Positions 34,811 to 43,253 of a stretch of 64,000 bases of DNA are shown in pieces (position 1 is the stretch's first letter; each line of letters opens with the position of its first letter). The stretch is from Blautia sp. An81 (lineage in GTDB: Bacteria; Bacillota; Clostridia; Lachnospirales; Lachnospiraceae). The stretch covers positions 62,001-126,000 of the forward strand of contig NZ_NFHH01000008.1 of the NCBI RefSeq assembly GCF_002161285.1, given 5' to 3'. A model generated the notes under the pieces. The model made no database searches. It saw only the letters and a list, made by a program, of their open reading frames with translations, and had not been told where the DNA came from. The position numbers and the translations under genes are program-made.

Positions 34811-35746
34811 TCAAAATTCAATTTCAGCCAGGTAGCGTTTCACTGCATCCTGCCAGGTTGGAAGAAGGTTAAAGCCGTTGGCAGTAAGCTTGCTTTTGTC
34901 CAGACGGCTGTTGAAAGGCCGTTTTGCCTTGGACACGCCGTATTCTTCTGTGGTCACAGGAGTTACGGTCACCTTTTCATACTCTTTGTGGCCGGCTTCA
35001 ATAGCCTGACGGAAGATTTCTTTTGTGAAATCATACCAGCTGATGTAGCCGCCTTCGTTAGTAGCGTGGTAGTAGCCATACTTTTCTGTTTCAATCATAT
35101 CTACCAGCAGTACGGCCAGATCCAAAGTGTAAGTCGGAGTGCCGATCTGGTCGCTGACTACCCGGAGCTGATCGTGGGTTTTTCCAAGATTCAGCATGGT
35201 CTTAATGAAGTTCTTGCCGTTCTTGCCGAATACCCAGGCAATACGGACAATGAAATATTTTTCCAGGTTTTCGGAAACTGCCAGTTCTCCGGCCAGCTTG
35301 GTCTCTCCGTACACATTAAGCGGCTTGTAATCCTTGCAGTCCGGCTCCCAGGGCTGGGTGCCCTGGCCGTCGAAGACGTAGTCGGTGCTGATGTAAACCA
35401 TCTTACAGCCCAGGTCTTTGCACACCAGGGCAATATTTCTGGTGCCGTCGGCATTGACTTTCCGGACAGTTTCTTTTTTATCTTCATCTTCTGCCAGGTC
35501 TACGGCAGTCCAGGCAGCGCAGTGTACCACTACGTCGGGATTTACTTCTTTTAATACTTTTTCTACAGAAGCTTTATCCGTGATATCCATGGGAACATAA
35601 GGCATAGTTACAACGGCGGTGCCGTCTGGGATACCGCTGTAAGTATCTTTAATATCTGATCCAATGCCTTCATAGCCCCTCTTTGCAAGTTCGTTCATCA
35701 CGTCATGGCCTAACTGGCCGGCAACACCTGTAACTAATACTTTCAT
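34811..35746 (-). CDS. rfbD: dTDP-4-dehydrorhamnose reductase
   Basis: A 311-aa RmlD, a short-chain dehydrogenase. The start at 35746 is chosen because AGGAGG is 8 bp upstream; the alternative ATG at 35752 is only 2 bp from it. N-terminal NADP motif VTGVAGQLGHDV, then YISTDYVFDGQG and the catalytic YGETKLAGE. It reduces the 4-keto group to yield dTDP-L-rhamnose. It lies 12 bp after rfbB and is surely co-transcribed. Confidence 0.95.
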   Translation of the reverse strand: MKVLVTGVAGQLGHDVMNELAKRGYEGIGSDIKDTYSGIPDGTAVVTMPYVPMDITDKASVEKVLKEVNPDVVVHCAAWTAVDLAEDEDKKETVRKVNADGTRNIALVCKDLGCKMVYISTDYVFDGQGTQPWEPDCKDYKPLNVYGETKLAGELAVSENLEKYFIVRIAWVFGKNGKNFIKTMLNLGKTHDQLRVVSDQIGTPTYTLDLAVLLVDMIETEKYGYYHATNEGGYISWYDFTKEIFRQAIEAGHKEYEKVTVTPVTTEEYGVSKAKRPFNSRLDKSKLTANGFNLLPTWQDAVKRYLAEIEF

Positions 35747-35758
35747 GAGCATGTCCTC

Positions 35759-36778
35759 CTATCTGTTTCCATACATTTTTTCATAATAATTCTGGTATTC
35801 ACCGGAGATGATAGTTTCCCACCATTCTCTGTTTTCCAGATACCATTTGATGGTTTTCTTGATGCCGTCTGCGAACTTGGTCTCCGGCAGCCAGCCCAGC
35901 TCGTTGTGGATCTTGGTTGGGTCAATAGCATAGCGCATGTCGTGACCCTTCCGGTCTGCAACGTAAGTGATCAGGCTTTCCGGTTTGCCAAGTTCCTTGC
36001 AGATCAGTTTTACAATGTCAATGTTTTTCATTTCGTTGTGGCCGCCGATGTTGTAGACCTCTCCTACACGGCCTTTGTGGATGATCAGGTCGATAGCTTT
36101 GCAGTGGTCTTCCACATACAGCCAGTCTCTTACATTTTCACCTTTTCCATATACAGGAAGAGGCTTGTCATTTAAAGCATTGGCGATCATCAGAGGGATC
36201 AGCTTCTCCGGGAAATGGTAAGGTCCATAGTTATTGGAGCAGCGGCTGATGGTCACAGGCAGGCCATAGGTACGGTGGTAAGCCAGTACCAGAAGGTCGG
36301 CTCCTGCCTTGGAGGAGCTGTAAGGGCTGCTGGTGTGGATAGGGGTTTCTTCTGTAAAGAACAGGTCCGGACGGTCCAGAGGCAGATCTCCGTAAACTTC
36401 GTCTGTAGATACCTGATGATAACGCTGGATCCCGTATTTCCGGCAGGCGTCCATAAGTACGGCAGTTCCTTTGATATTGGTGTCCAGGAATACTTCCGGA
36501 TTTTCAATGGAACGGTCTACGTGACTTTCAGCGGCAAAGTTTACCACCATGTCCGGATGCTCTTCTTCAAATAATTTATATACGGCTTCTCTGTCAGTAA
36601 TGCTTTCTTTTACAAAACGGAAATTAGGATTGTCCATAACAGGGGCAAGAGTAGAAAGGTTTCCTGCATAAGTCAGACAGTCAAGACAGATGATCCGATA
36701 GTCCGGATACTTGTCCAGCATATGGAAAATAAAGTTGCTTCCGATAAATCCGGCTCCGCCGGTAACAATAATGGTCAT
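35759..36778 (-). CDS. rfbB: dTDP-glucose 4,6-dehydratase
   Basis: A 339-aa RmlB. Rossmann motif VTGGAGFIGSNFIF, AAESHVDRSIENPEVF, the STDEVYGDL catalytic Thr-Asp-Glu region and the YSSSKAGADLLVLAYHRTYG Tyr-x3-Lys pair. It converts dTDP-glucose to dTDP-4-keto-6-deoxyglucose. The gene follows rfbA after 95 bp and has AAAAGGAGAACC before the start. Confidence 0.96.
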   Translation of the reverse strand: MTIIVTGGAGFIGSNFIFHMLDKYPDYRIICLDCLTYAGNLSTLAPVMDNPNFRFVKESITDREAVYKLFEEEHPDMVVNFAAESHVDRSIENPEVFLDTNIKGTAVLMDACRKYGIQRYHQVSTDEVYGDLPLDRPDLFFTEETPIHTSSPYSSSKAGADLLVLAYHRTYGLPVTISRCSNNYGPYHFPEKLIPLMIANALNDKPLPVYGKGENVRDWLYVEDHCKAIDLIIHKGRVGEVYNIGGHNEMKNIDIVKLICKELGKPESLITYVADRKGHDMRYAIDPTKIHNELGWLPETKFADGIKKTIKWYLENREWWETIISGEYQNYYEKMYGNR

Positions 36779-36873
36779 AATGGTTCTCCTTTTATAATGA
36801 TATTTTTAATAAAGCGGATTTATGACAAAAACCCGCTCATCCGGAAAACTGTTTTAAGAAGAATTCCGGGAAA

Positions 36874-37770
36874 TCAGTGGAGGCTGTCCAGATATTTGCC
36901 GTCCAGAACGTCTTTTAAATACTGGCCGTACTGATTTTTCTTCAGGACTTCATATACCTTCATAACATCGTCTTTGGTGATCCAGCCGTTTAAGTAGGCA
37001 ATCTCTTCCAGGCAGGCAATTTTTCTGTGCTGATGGTCTTCCATGGTCTTTACAAAGTTGGTGGCTTCTACCAGGCTTTCATGAGTACCAGTGTCCAGCC
37101 AGGTAAAGCCCTGTCCCAGGAGCTCTACATTTAGCTGTCCGGCCTCCAGATAGATACGGTTCAGATCTGTGATCTCCAGTTCTCCTCTGGGGCTTGGTTT
37201 TAAGTTTTTCGCATAGTCTACAACCTTATTGTCATAGAAATACAGTCCGGTAACGCAGTAGTTGCTCTTTGGATGTTCCGGTTTCTCTTCAATGGAGATG
37301 GCCTTTCCGTTTTCATCAAACTCTACGATACCGAAACGCTCCGGATCGTCTACATAGTAACCGAATACTGTGGCGCCTTTGCCCATTTCTGCATTTTCTA
37401 CAGCTGCTTTCAGCCTTTTCTTCAGGCCGTGGCCCGCAAAAATGTTGTCTCCCAGAACCATGGCTACGCAGTCATTTCCAATAAAGTCTGCGCCGATGAT
37501 AAAGGCCTGAGCCAGTCCGTCAGGACTGGGCTGTACGGCATAGGAGAGTTCAACGCCAAACTGGTGGCCGTCTCCTAAAAGAGCCTCAAACCGGGGAGTG
37601 TCCTGAGGGGTAGAAATGATCAGGATATCCCGGATCCCTGCGTTCATGAGAACAGACAGAGGATAGTAGATCATAGGCTTGTCATAAATTGGCAGCAGCT
37701 GCTTGGATGTTACCATGGTCAAAGGGTAAAGGCGGGTTCCTGAACCGCCGGCAAGAATAATACCTTTCAT
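36874..37770 (-). CDS. rfbA: Glucose-1-phosphate thymidylyltransferase
   Basis: A 298-aa RmlA. The nucleotidyltransferase signature [16 protein letters not shown] is followed by [25 protein letters not shown] and [19 protein letters not shown]. It makes dTDP-glucose, the entry step of rhamnose synthesis. It is the first gene of the operon. The promoter about 110 bp upstream has a 19-bp spacer filled by a palindrome. The product should feed surface polysaccharide, possibly the one controlled by the kinases at 6-9 kb. Confidence 0.96.
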   Translation of the reverse strand: MKGIILAGGSGTRLYPLTMVTSKQLLPIYDKPMIYYPLSVLMNAGIRDILIISTPQDTPRFEALLGDGHQFGVELSYAVQPSPDGLAQAFIIGADFIGNDCVAMVLGDNIFAGHGLKKRLKAAVENAEMGKGATVFGYYVDDPERFGIVEFDENGKAISIEEKPEHPKSNYCVTGLYFYDNKVVDYAKNLKPSPRGELEITDLNRIYLEAGQLNVELLGQGFTWLDTGTHESLVEATNFVKTMEDHQHRKIACLEEIAYLNGWITKDDVMKVYEVLKKNQYGQYLKDVLDGKYLDSLH

Positions 37771-37887
37771 GAGATAATCTCCTTTGTATATTAGTTATTT
37801 TTGTTCTTTAGTTTTCCATAAGCTGTCGATTATAAACGGATATGTTCATAAGATTAGGATTAAGGCTCCTGACCTTATGTTAAATCT

Positions 37888-37918
37888 ATTATATAAGATG
37901 ACGTTACGTCACCTTCAA
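37888..37918 (-). promoter_or_regulatory. rfb promoter with MerR-like 19-bp spacer and palindrome
   Basis: On the minus strand, TTGAAG (37918-37913) and TATAAT (37893-37888) are separated by 19 bp. The palindrome TGACGTAACGTCA (37899-37911) lies in the spacer and extends imperfectly to fill all 19 bp. This geometry is the hallmark of MerR-family activated promoters. Confidence 0.65.
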
Positions 37919-37946
37919 CCCCTATTTTCCAATTTTAAGAAATATT

Positions 37947-38014
37947 TTATTCCCGCGAGCAACGAGCCAAGCGGGCATGCTCGCATGTCCATTTGGCGAC
38001 TGCCGCGAGGGTCT
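37947..38014 (+). repeat. Dispersed repeat family 1, copy A
   Basis: A 68-bp element beginning TTATTCCCGCGAGCAACGAG and ending GCCGCGAGGGTCT; nearly identical to copy B at 51270. It is followed by a hairpin CCGATGC-CT-GCATCGG and six T (38021-38043). That hairpin encodes the last codons of the MerR/methyltransferase gene on the other strand. Confidence 0.85.
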
Positions 38015-39227
38015 AATACTCCGATGCCTGCATCGGGTTTTTTGACTTACTGCGGCAGGCAAAAAAGCCGGCATCCTTGGTGATATAGAAGCCATCGGCA
38101 GTTTTTTTGGATACAAAGGATCGGAATTCTTTGTATCTGTCCAGAATGTACTGATTCTGATTTCCATGGCAGGACAGGATATAGGCTATAAGGGGCTCCG
38201 CCTGGGTGACCAGAAGACTGTCCTCATACCGGTGCCACTCTACATCTGAAAAATAAGGACTGAGAATAGAAGGACCGTTTTCTTTGCCGAATTTTTCATA
38301 AAGCTTGTCCGCAGAAAGTATAATACGGCTGTCAAAATCCTGGACCAGACGGCTGATTTCACACATATGCTGGGTTCCATAGGCACTGCAGTAGAAAATT
38401 CCGCCAGGCTTTAATACCCGCCGGATCTCTTTTAAGGTTTTATCCAGATCATCACAGTAAAACAGTACGTGATTGGCAATGACTGTGTGAAAACTTTCAT
38501 CAGGGAAAGGGATTTCCTGGCAGTCGAAAGCCTGAAAGGAAAAACGGGGATCTCCTCCCGCCAGGTTTCTCTTGGCGTCTCTGAGCATACCATCGGAGAT
38601 ATCCGAAAGTGTGAGAAAAATATTTTCTGGAATCTTTTCCTTGTTCTGAGACCAAAGGGAGCCGTCTCCGCACCCAAGCTCCAGGATATCCGTTCTTTCC
38701 TGGATATGATACATTCGGAACAGCCAGGGGAACCACCCCTCTTTATTTTGAGAATAAAGGCTGTGGAGCCGGATTCTGTCAGAAATATTTTTTGAGTTCA
38801 GATACTGGCCTTTCAGACTTTTTTCCATTCCTGTAAGGTGGATCAGATCCAGCATATGGCTCCAGTTAATACTGCGGTTTTCCTGAATCTCCCTGGTAGT
38901 ATCTTCTATAGCTTTTTCTACAAGCTGTAACTGTTCGATCCGGTCCTGGACCAGCTTCTGCTGGAGGGCGAGAGAATTCAGAGTAAAGTGATAGTCTGTG
39001 TCGTCGATGGTCATTTCCTTGATATCTTCCAGGGAAAAACCCAGATATTTCAGCAGCAGGATTTGCTGAAGCCGGGCAAAGTCCTTATCTGTATAGAAAC
39101 GGGATCCTGCCGGGGAGACGTAGGAAGGCTTTAAAATATTCTGTTTGTCATAAAAACGGACAGTACGCACAGAAATGCGGGCCATTTTGGCAAACTGTCC
39201 CGAGGTATAGTATCCTTCTGGTTTCAT
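38013..39227 (-). CDS. MerR regulator fused to SAM-dependent methyltransferase
   Basis: A 404-aa two-domain protein. The N-terminal 75 residues are a MerR helix-turn-helix (YTSGQFAKMARISVRTVRFY, then GSRFYTDKDFARLQQILLLK), followed by a coiled-coil helix. From about residue 170 a class I methyltransferase domain follows (ILELGCGDGSLW, then LSDISDGML and FHTVIANHVLFY). This architecture occurs in several Firmicutes, and the methylated substrate is unknown. Its last nine residues are encoded by a hairpin next to repeat copy A, so the natural C-terminus may have been altered. Repeat copy C lies in its leader. It may regulate the neighbouring 19-bp-spacer promoter. Confidence 0.85.
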   Translation of the reverse strand: MKPEGYYTSGQFAKMARISVRTVRFYDKQNILKPSYVSPAGSRFYTDKDFARLQQILLLKYLGFSLEDIKEMTIDDTDYHFTLNSLALQQKLVQDRIEQLQLVEKAIEDTTREIQENRSINWSHMLDLIHLTGMEKSLKGQYLNSKNISDRIRLHSLYSQNKEGWFPWLFRMYHIQERTDILELGCGDGSLWSQNKEKIPENIFLTLSDISDGMLRDAKRNLAGGDPRFSFQAFDCQEIPFPDESFHTVIANHVLFYCDDLDKTLKEIRRVLKPGGIFYCSAYGTQHMCEISRLVQDFDSRIILSADKLYEKFGKENGPSILSPYFSDVEWHRYEDSLLVTQAEPLIAYILSCHGNQNQYILDRYKEFRSFVSKKTADGFYITKDAGFFACRSKSKNPMQASEY

Positions 39228-39249
39228 AGGGGACTTCCTTATTAAATCT

Positions 39250-39301
39250 TTATTCCTGCGGGCATGCTTGTACGTCCATTTGGTGACTGCCGCAAGAGTC
39301 T
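39250..39301 (+). repeat. Dispersed repeat family 1, short copy C
   Basis: TTTATTCCTGCGGGCATGCT, then TCCATTTGGTGACTGCCGCA and AGAGTCT, aligned with copies A and B but lacking about 16 bp (the GAGCAACGAGCCAAGC part) and carrying several substitutions. It lies in the leader of the MerR/methyltransferase gene, so copies A and C flank that gene. Confidence 0.75.
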
Positions 39302-39496
39302 TTGACTATCCCTATTATAAGGGGAAAGATAGGAGTGAGACAAGAGATTTAAAAAATTCTCATTTTTGGCATGGAAGAGTTTAGGACCAGTAGAAGAACT
39401 ACTGGCGCACTCCTGTTCTTTTTGCTAAAATAAGAGAAAAGATTTGTCAGATTTTTTAAATACATTGGAAGTCTGAAAATTAGGAGGAACAGAAGT

Positions 39497-40453
39497 ATGA
39501 AAATCGCATTATTAGAACCTATCGGAGTACCAGAAGAGACCATTCAGGCATATGGCGATAAGATCCGCAGCCTGGGCCATGAATTTGTAAGCTATGATAC
39601 GGTGACCACAGATCCGGAGGAGCTGAAGGAGCGTTCTAAAGGCTGTGAGATCGTTATGATCGCCAATCACCCATATAAGGATGAAGTAGTTGCCGCATCT
39701 GAGGACTTAAAGATGATCTCTGTAGCATTTACAGGAATCGATCATGTAGGAACCAAAGCATGCAAAGAAAAAGGTGTGACTGTGTGTAACGCAGCAGGAT
39801 ATTCTAACGAGACTGTGGCAGAACTGATCCTGGGATTTGCAGTAGACGCTTTACGAAACGTGGCAAAAGCCAATGATGTAGTGAGAAAAGGAGGCACCAG
39901 TGCGGGAATCGGCGGCAGAGAAATCTGTGGAAGAACGGTGGGAATCATCGGGCTGGGACAGATCGGAACCAGAGCAGCGGAACTTTTCCAGGCCTTTGGG
40001 GCAAAGGTGATCGCCTATAACAGAAGTCAGTCTCAGAAGGCCATTGACATGGGAATTGAGTATCGGTCTCTGGATGAAGTACTGTCAGAAAGCGACATCA
40101 TTTCTCTGAACCTGCCTTTAAATGATGAGACAAGAGGATTTATTGATAAAGAAAAAATCGGAAAAATGAAGAGTGACGCTGTGTTTATCAACTGTGCAAG
40201 AGGCCCCATTGTGGATAATAAGGCTCTGGCAGAAGCGTTAAATGAGGATAAGCTGGGCTTTGCCTGTGTGGATGTTTTTGACATGGAGCCTCCGATTCCG
40301 GAGGATTACCCTCTCCTTCATGGGAAGAATACTCTGCTGACGCCTCATCAGGCATTTATTTCTGAGGAATCTATGCTGAGAAGAGCAGAGATCGTCTTCC
40401 AGAATGTGTTTGCTTATCTGGAAGGAAAGCCGGAGAATGTATGTAAACTATAA
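39497..40453 (+). CDS. D-2-hydroxyacid dehydrogenase (NAD-dependent)
   Basis: A 318-aa D-isomer-specific 2-hydroxyacid dehydrogenase. The NAD-binding motif is VGIIGLGQIGTRAAELF; the substrate Arg is in INCARGPIVDN, the Glu in DVFDMEPPIP and the catalytic His in LLTPHQAFIS. It reduces a 2-keto acid or oxidises the D-hydroxyacid; the specific substrate cannot be told. TTAGGAGGAAC precedes the ATG. The upstream region (39371-39425) contains a CCAGTAG-AAGAA-CTACTGG hairpin followed by TTCTTTTT, perhaps an attenuator. It is monocistronic. Confidence 0.88.
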   Translation: MKIALLEPIGVPEETIQAYGDKIRSLGHEFVSYDTVTTDPEELKERSKGCEIVMIANHPYKDEVVAASEDLKMISVAFTGIDHVGTKACKEKGVTVCNAAGYSNETVAELILGFAVDALRNVAKANDVVRKGGTSAGIGGREICGRTVGIIGLGQIGTRAAELFQAFGAKVIAYNRSQSQKAIDMGIEYRSLDEVLSESDIISLNLPLNDETRGFIDKEKIGKMKSDAVFINCARGPIVDNKALAEALNEDKLGFACVDVFDMEPPIPEDYPLLHGKNTLLTPHQAFISEESMLRRAEIVFQNVFAYLEGKPENVCKL

Positions 40454-40459
40454 AATAAT

Positions 40460-40535
40460 AAGAAACTGCCCCATTAGTCATATATCAGGAATATTTTTGT
40501 ATTTTATGAGACATATGACTAATGCGACAGCCCCT
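40460..40535 (-). terminator. Palindromic repeat family 2, terminator of the YfcC-type gene
   Basis: CATTAGTCATAT (40472-40483) and ATATGACTAATG (40513-40524) pair; on the minus strand the stem is followed by GGGGCAGTTTCTTATT. The loop carries TCAGGAATATTTTTGTATTT, shared with the copies at 21970 and 51370. Confidence 0.6.
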
Positions 40536-40541
40536 TTCATA

Positions 40542-41939
40542 TCATACAGGCCAAACAACAGTTGAAACTGCCACCAGAACTGCCTGGGTAAGGAGGATTA
40601 ACAGGAAAAGGGGAACAAACCATTTCCACCATTTTTCGATTTTTACTCCAGCAATACCGCAGATGATCGGAGCAGAAGCCGTAGGCCAGAGGACGTTGGA
40701 CAATCCGTCGCCAAACTGGAACGCCAGGATAGAGGTCTGACGGGAAATACCTACCAGGTCAGCCAGAGGCGCCATAATGGGCATACTAGTCACTGCCTGT
40801 CCGGAGCCGGAAGGGATCAGGAAATTGATCAGAGTCTGAACGATCAGCATGGCTATGGAAGAAAGCCAGCCCGGAAGGTTGGTCAGAGGGATGGACAGTC
40901 CGTATACTACAGTATCGATAATATGACCGGACTGAAGGATCACCAGGATACCCCGGGCAATACCGATCATCAGGCAGGCTACGGCAATATCTTTAAAGCC
41001 GTTGGCCATTTTCTCTGCAATGGTATTAGGTCCCCAGCCCATGATAAAGGAACTTATGACGCCCATGATCAGGAAGGTGGTTGCAATATCTCCGAAGCCC
41101 CAGCCCTGGACTTTTACACCCCAGACGATCACTACGATACCGGCTACCAGAACAGCCAGAACGCCTTTTTCACGGATACCGAAGGGATGCTTATGTACAT
41201 CATCTTCTGACATGGCAAGATGACTGAAATCATCGCCGTAGACCAGACTCTTAGTAGGATCTTTCTGGATCTTTAAAGCATAGCGGATAGTAAATATAGA
41301 AGCCACCAGGATCATAGCCAGATGGCAGATCAGCCGGTATCCGGAACCGGAAAGCTGGGGAACTCCGGCAATTTCCTGGGCCATGCCTACGGTGAAAGGA
41401 TTCATAATAGAGCCGCTGTACCCAAGACCAGTACCCAGAGCCACAATGGCCAGTCCTACAATGGCATCATATCCCATGGCAATGGCAATTCCTACGAATA
41501 TAGGGATGAAGGGAAACATTTCTTCAAATACGGCGATACTGGAAGAAGCGGCTCCGATAAGGGTAATAAAAATAGGAATGATAATGACTCGGGCATTTCC
41601 CTTTAGAATCCGCAGCATCCAGGCTACAAGGCCATTAAAGGCCCCTGAGGCAATGATTAATCCGATAGAAGCGTAGGCCACGAATACGAAGAAAACAACA
41701 TCTGCTCCTGCTACCATGCCTTCGTAGATAGATTTTACGGCTTCAAAAGGCCCAACAGGAGATTGTTCAACTTCATGATAGGTTCCCGGAACTACCAGTT
41801 CTGTTCCAGATTCATTTGCCTCCCGGTCAAATTCCCCGGCAGGAAGAATCCAGGTGGCTACAGCACATACAATGATAAAGCTCACCAGCAGCACATAGAT
41901 GTGAGGCAGGTGAAATTTCTTTTTTACTTTTCTTTCCAT
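40542..41939 (-). CDS. YfcC family transporter
   Basis: A 465-aa integral membrane protein of the YfcC/DcuC-like group, with about 12 transmembrane segments. It starts with a basic stretch then LPHIYVLLVSFIIVCAVATW and ILPAGEFDR, and has NPFTVGMAQEIAG in the middle and a FLIPSGSGQAVTSMPIMAPL motif near residue 380. Family members move basic amino acids, dipeptides or dicarboxylates. It follows the M20 peptidase gene by 39 bp on the same strand, which suggests import of an acylated amino acid or peptide that the peptidase then cleaves. Confidence 0.85.
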   Translation of the reverse strand: MERKVKKKFHLPHIYVLLVSFIIVCAVATWILPAGEFDREANESGTELVVPGTYHEVEQSPVGPFEAVKSIYEGMVAGADVVFFVFVAYASIGLIIASGAFNGLVAWMLRILKGNARVIIIPIFITLIGAASSSIAVFEEMFPFIPIFVGIAIAMGYDAIVGLAIVALGTGLGYSGSIMNPFTVGMAQEIAGVPQLSGSGYRLICHLAMILVASIFTIRYALKIQKDPTKSLVYGDDFSHLAMSEDDVHKHPFGIREKGVLAVLVAGIVVIVWGVKVQGWGFGDIATTFLIMGVISSFIMGWGPNTIAEKMANGFKDIAVACLMIGIARGILVILQSGHIIDTVVYGLSIPLTNLPGWLSSIAMLIVQTLINFLIPSGSGQAVTSMPIMAPLADLVGISRQTSILAFQFGDGLSNVLWPTASAPIICGIAGVKIEKWWKWFVPLFLLILLTQAVLVAVSTVVWPV

Positions 41940-41978
41940 ATGAATAATACTCCGATCTTTTTTGATTTTCTTCAGCTT

Positions 41979-43163
41979 TTACCCTTTCTTTCGACTAAGG
42001 GCGGCTTCCCAGGATTCTTTTACTTTTTCACAGAATTCCGGCTCATTATAAATTTTGAGGAAAAGCTCCGTCAGCACGGCTGCCCCTGAAAGCATAGCCT
42101 GATGAGCGGCCTCTGTACGGCAGGCATTACGGAATTCTGTGGTGTGAAGAGCCATTGTTTCTTCCGTGACCGCAATGAGAGGCTGGATTGCCGGACAGCG
42201 GTAGCTGACATTTCCCACGTCTGAGGAGCCGGAAGGGGCTTCTATAGGTCCTACTTTTTCACCGTATTTTTCCAGAAGCTGGGCCACAGTATTTTCCAGA
42301 GGAACAGTGCGCACCATGTCAAAGAAATCAGAAAGCCCTGGAGTCAGAGTGACCGTACAGTCCAAAGCCATAGCAGCAGCGTTGGCGCACTTGCGGATAG
42401 CTTCGTCCATGACCTCCAGTTTTTTCATGGAATCTGTGCGGAATTCCATGCGAATCTGGCAGAAGTCAGGGATGATATTCGGTGCTTTGCCTCCATCCAG
42501 TATCACAGAGTTTACATGGACATCTGGGGTGAAGCATTCACGTCTGGCATCAATAAGGTCCAGAAATTTTCTTCCGGCAGCCAGGGCACTTTTTCCCTCC
42601 CAGGGAGCCCCTACTGCGTGAGCAGTTTTTCCATGGAAATCTACCACATAGCAACGGAGGCTGAGCTCGTCCATATCCGGAACAGAGAGTCCTCCTGCTG
42701 TACTGTGCATCATGGCTGCCAGAGACATGCCGTCAAAAATTCCCTGCTCAGCCATCCCAATTTTGGCCCCGTTTTCTTCTTCGGCGGGAGTTCCGATGAC
42801 ATAGAGCTTTCCCTTAAAAGAATCTTTCAGTTCCATAAGTCCGAGACCAGACAGAACAGACAAGGCTCCGTGGAGATTATGGCCGCAGCCGTGACCGATT
42901 CCGGGAAGAGCGTCATACTCTACTAATAAAGCAGCGGAGGGCCCTTGGCCGTTGTCCAGATAACCACAAAAAGCTGTATCATACCCTGCATAGGGATAGG
43001 TTACCTGGAAGCCAGCTTCTTTCAGGATTTCAGCGATTTTTCGGCTGGATTCATATTCTTCATAGGGCAGCTCCGGATGATCCGAAAGGTCCAGACTGAG
43101 AGCTACGGCTTTGTGGTAATGTTTTTCCAGAGCCTGAAGAACCTGTTCCTTTTCAATACTCAT
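41979..43163 (-). CDS. M20 family amidohydrolase/peptidase
   Basis: A 394-aa M20D-type amidohydrolase. Metal and catalytic motifs include LDLSDHPELPYEEYESS, GIGHGCGHNLHG and GTPAEEENGAK; a dimerisation domain contains HGKTAHAVGAPWEGKSAL. Relatives include AbgB and N-acyl-amino-acid hydrolases. No signal peptide is present. It is transcribed ahead of the YfcC-type transporter gene as a two-gene operon. TATAAT near 43216-43221 on the minus strand may be part of its promoter. Confidence 0.88.
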   Translation of the reverse strand: MSIEKEQVLQALEKHYHKAVALSLDLSDHPELPYEEYESSRKIAEILKEAGFQVTYPYAGYDTAFCGYLDNGQGPSAALLVEYDALPGIGHGCGHNLHGALSVLSGLGLMELKDSFKGKLYVIGTPAEEENGAKIGMAEQGIFDGMSLAAMMHSTAGGLSVPDMDELSLRCYVVDFHGKTAHAVGAPWEGKSALAAGRKFLDLIDARRECFTPDVHVNSVILDGGKAPNIIPDFCQIRMEFRTDSMKKLEVMDEAIRKCANAAAMALDCTVTLTPGLSDFFDMVRTVPLENTVAQLLEKYGEKVGPIEAPSGSSDVGNVSYRCPAIQPLIAVTEETMALHTTEFRNACRTEAAHQAMLSGAAVLTELFLKIYNEPEFCEKVKESWEAALSRKKG

Positions 43164-43253
43164 AATAACAGTCCCCCTTTGTCTAAAAAGTGTTTAATTT
43201 AATGTATTAATAAATTATAACATTAAAGCGAGGGAGATACAAGAAAATTCAGA

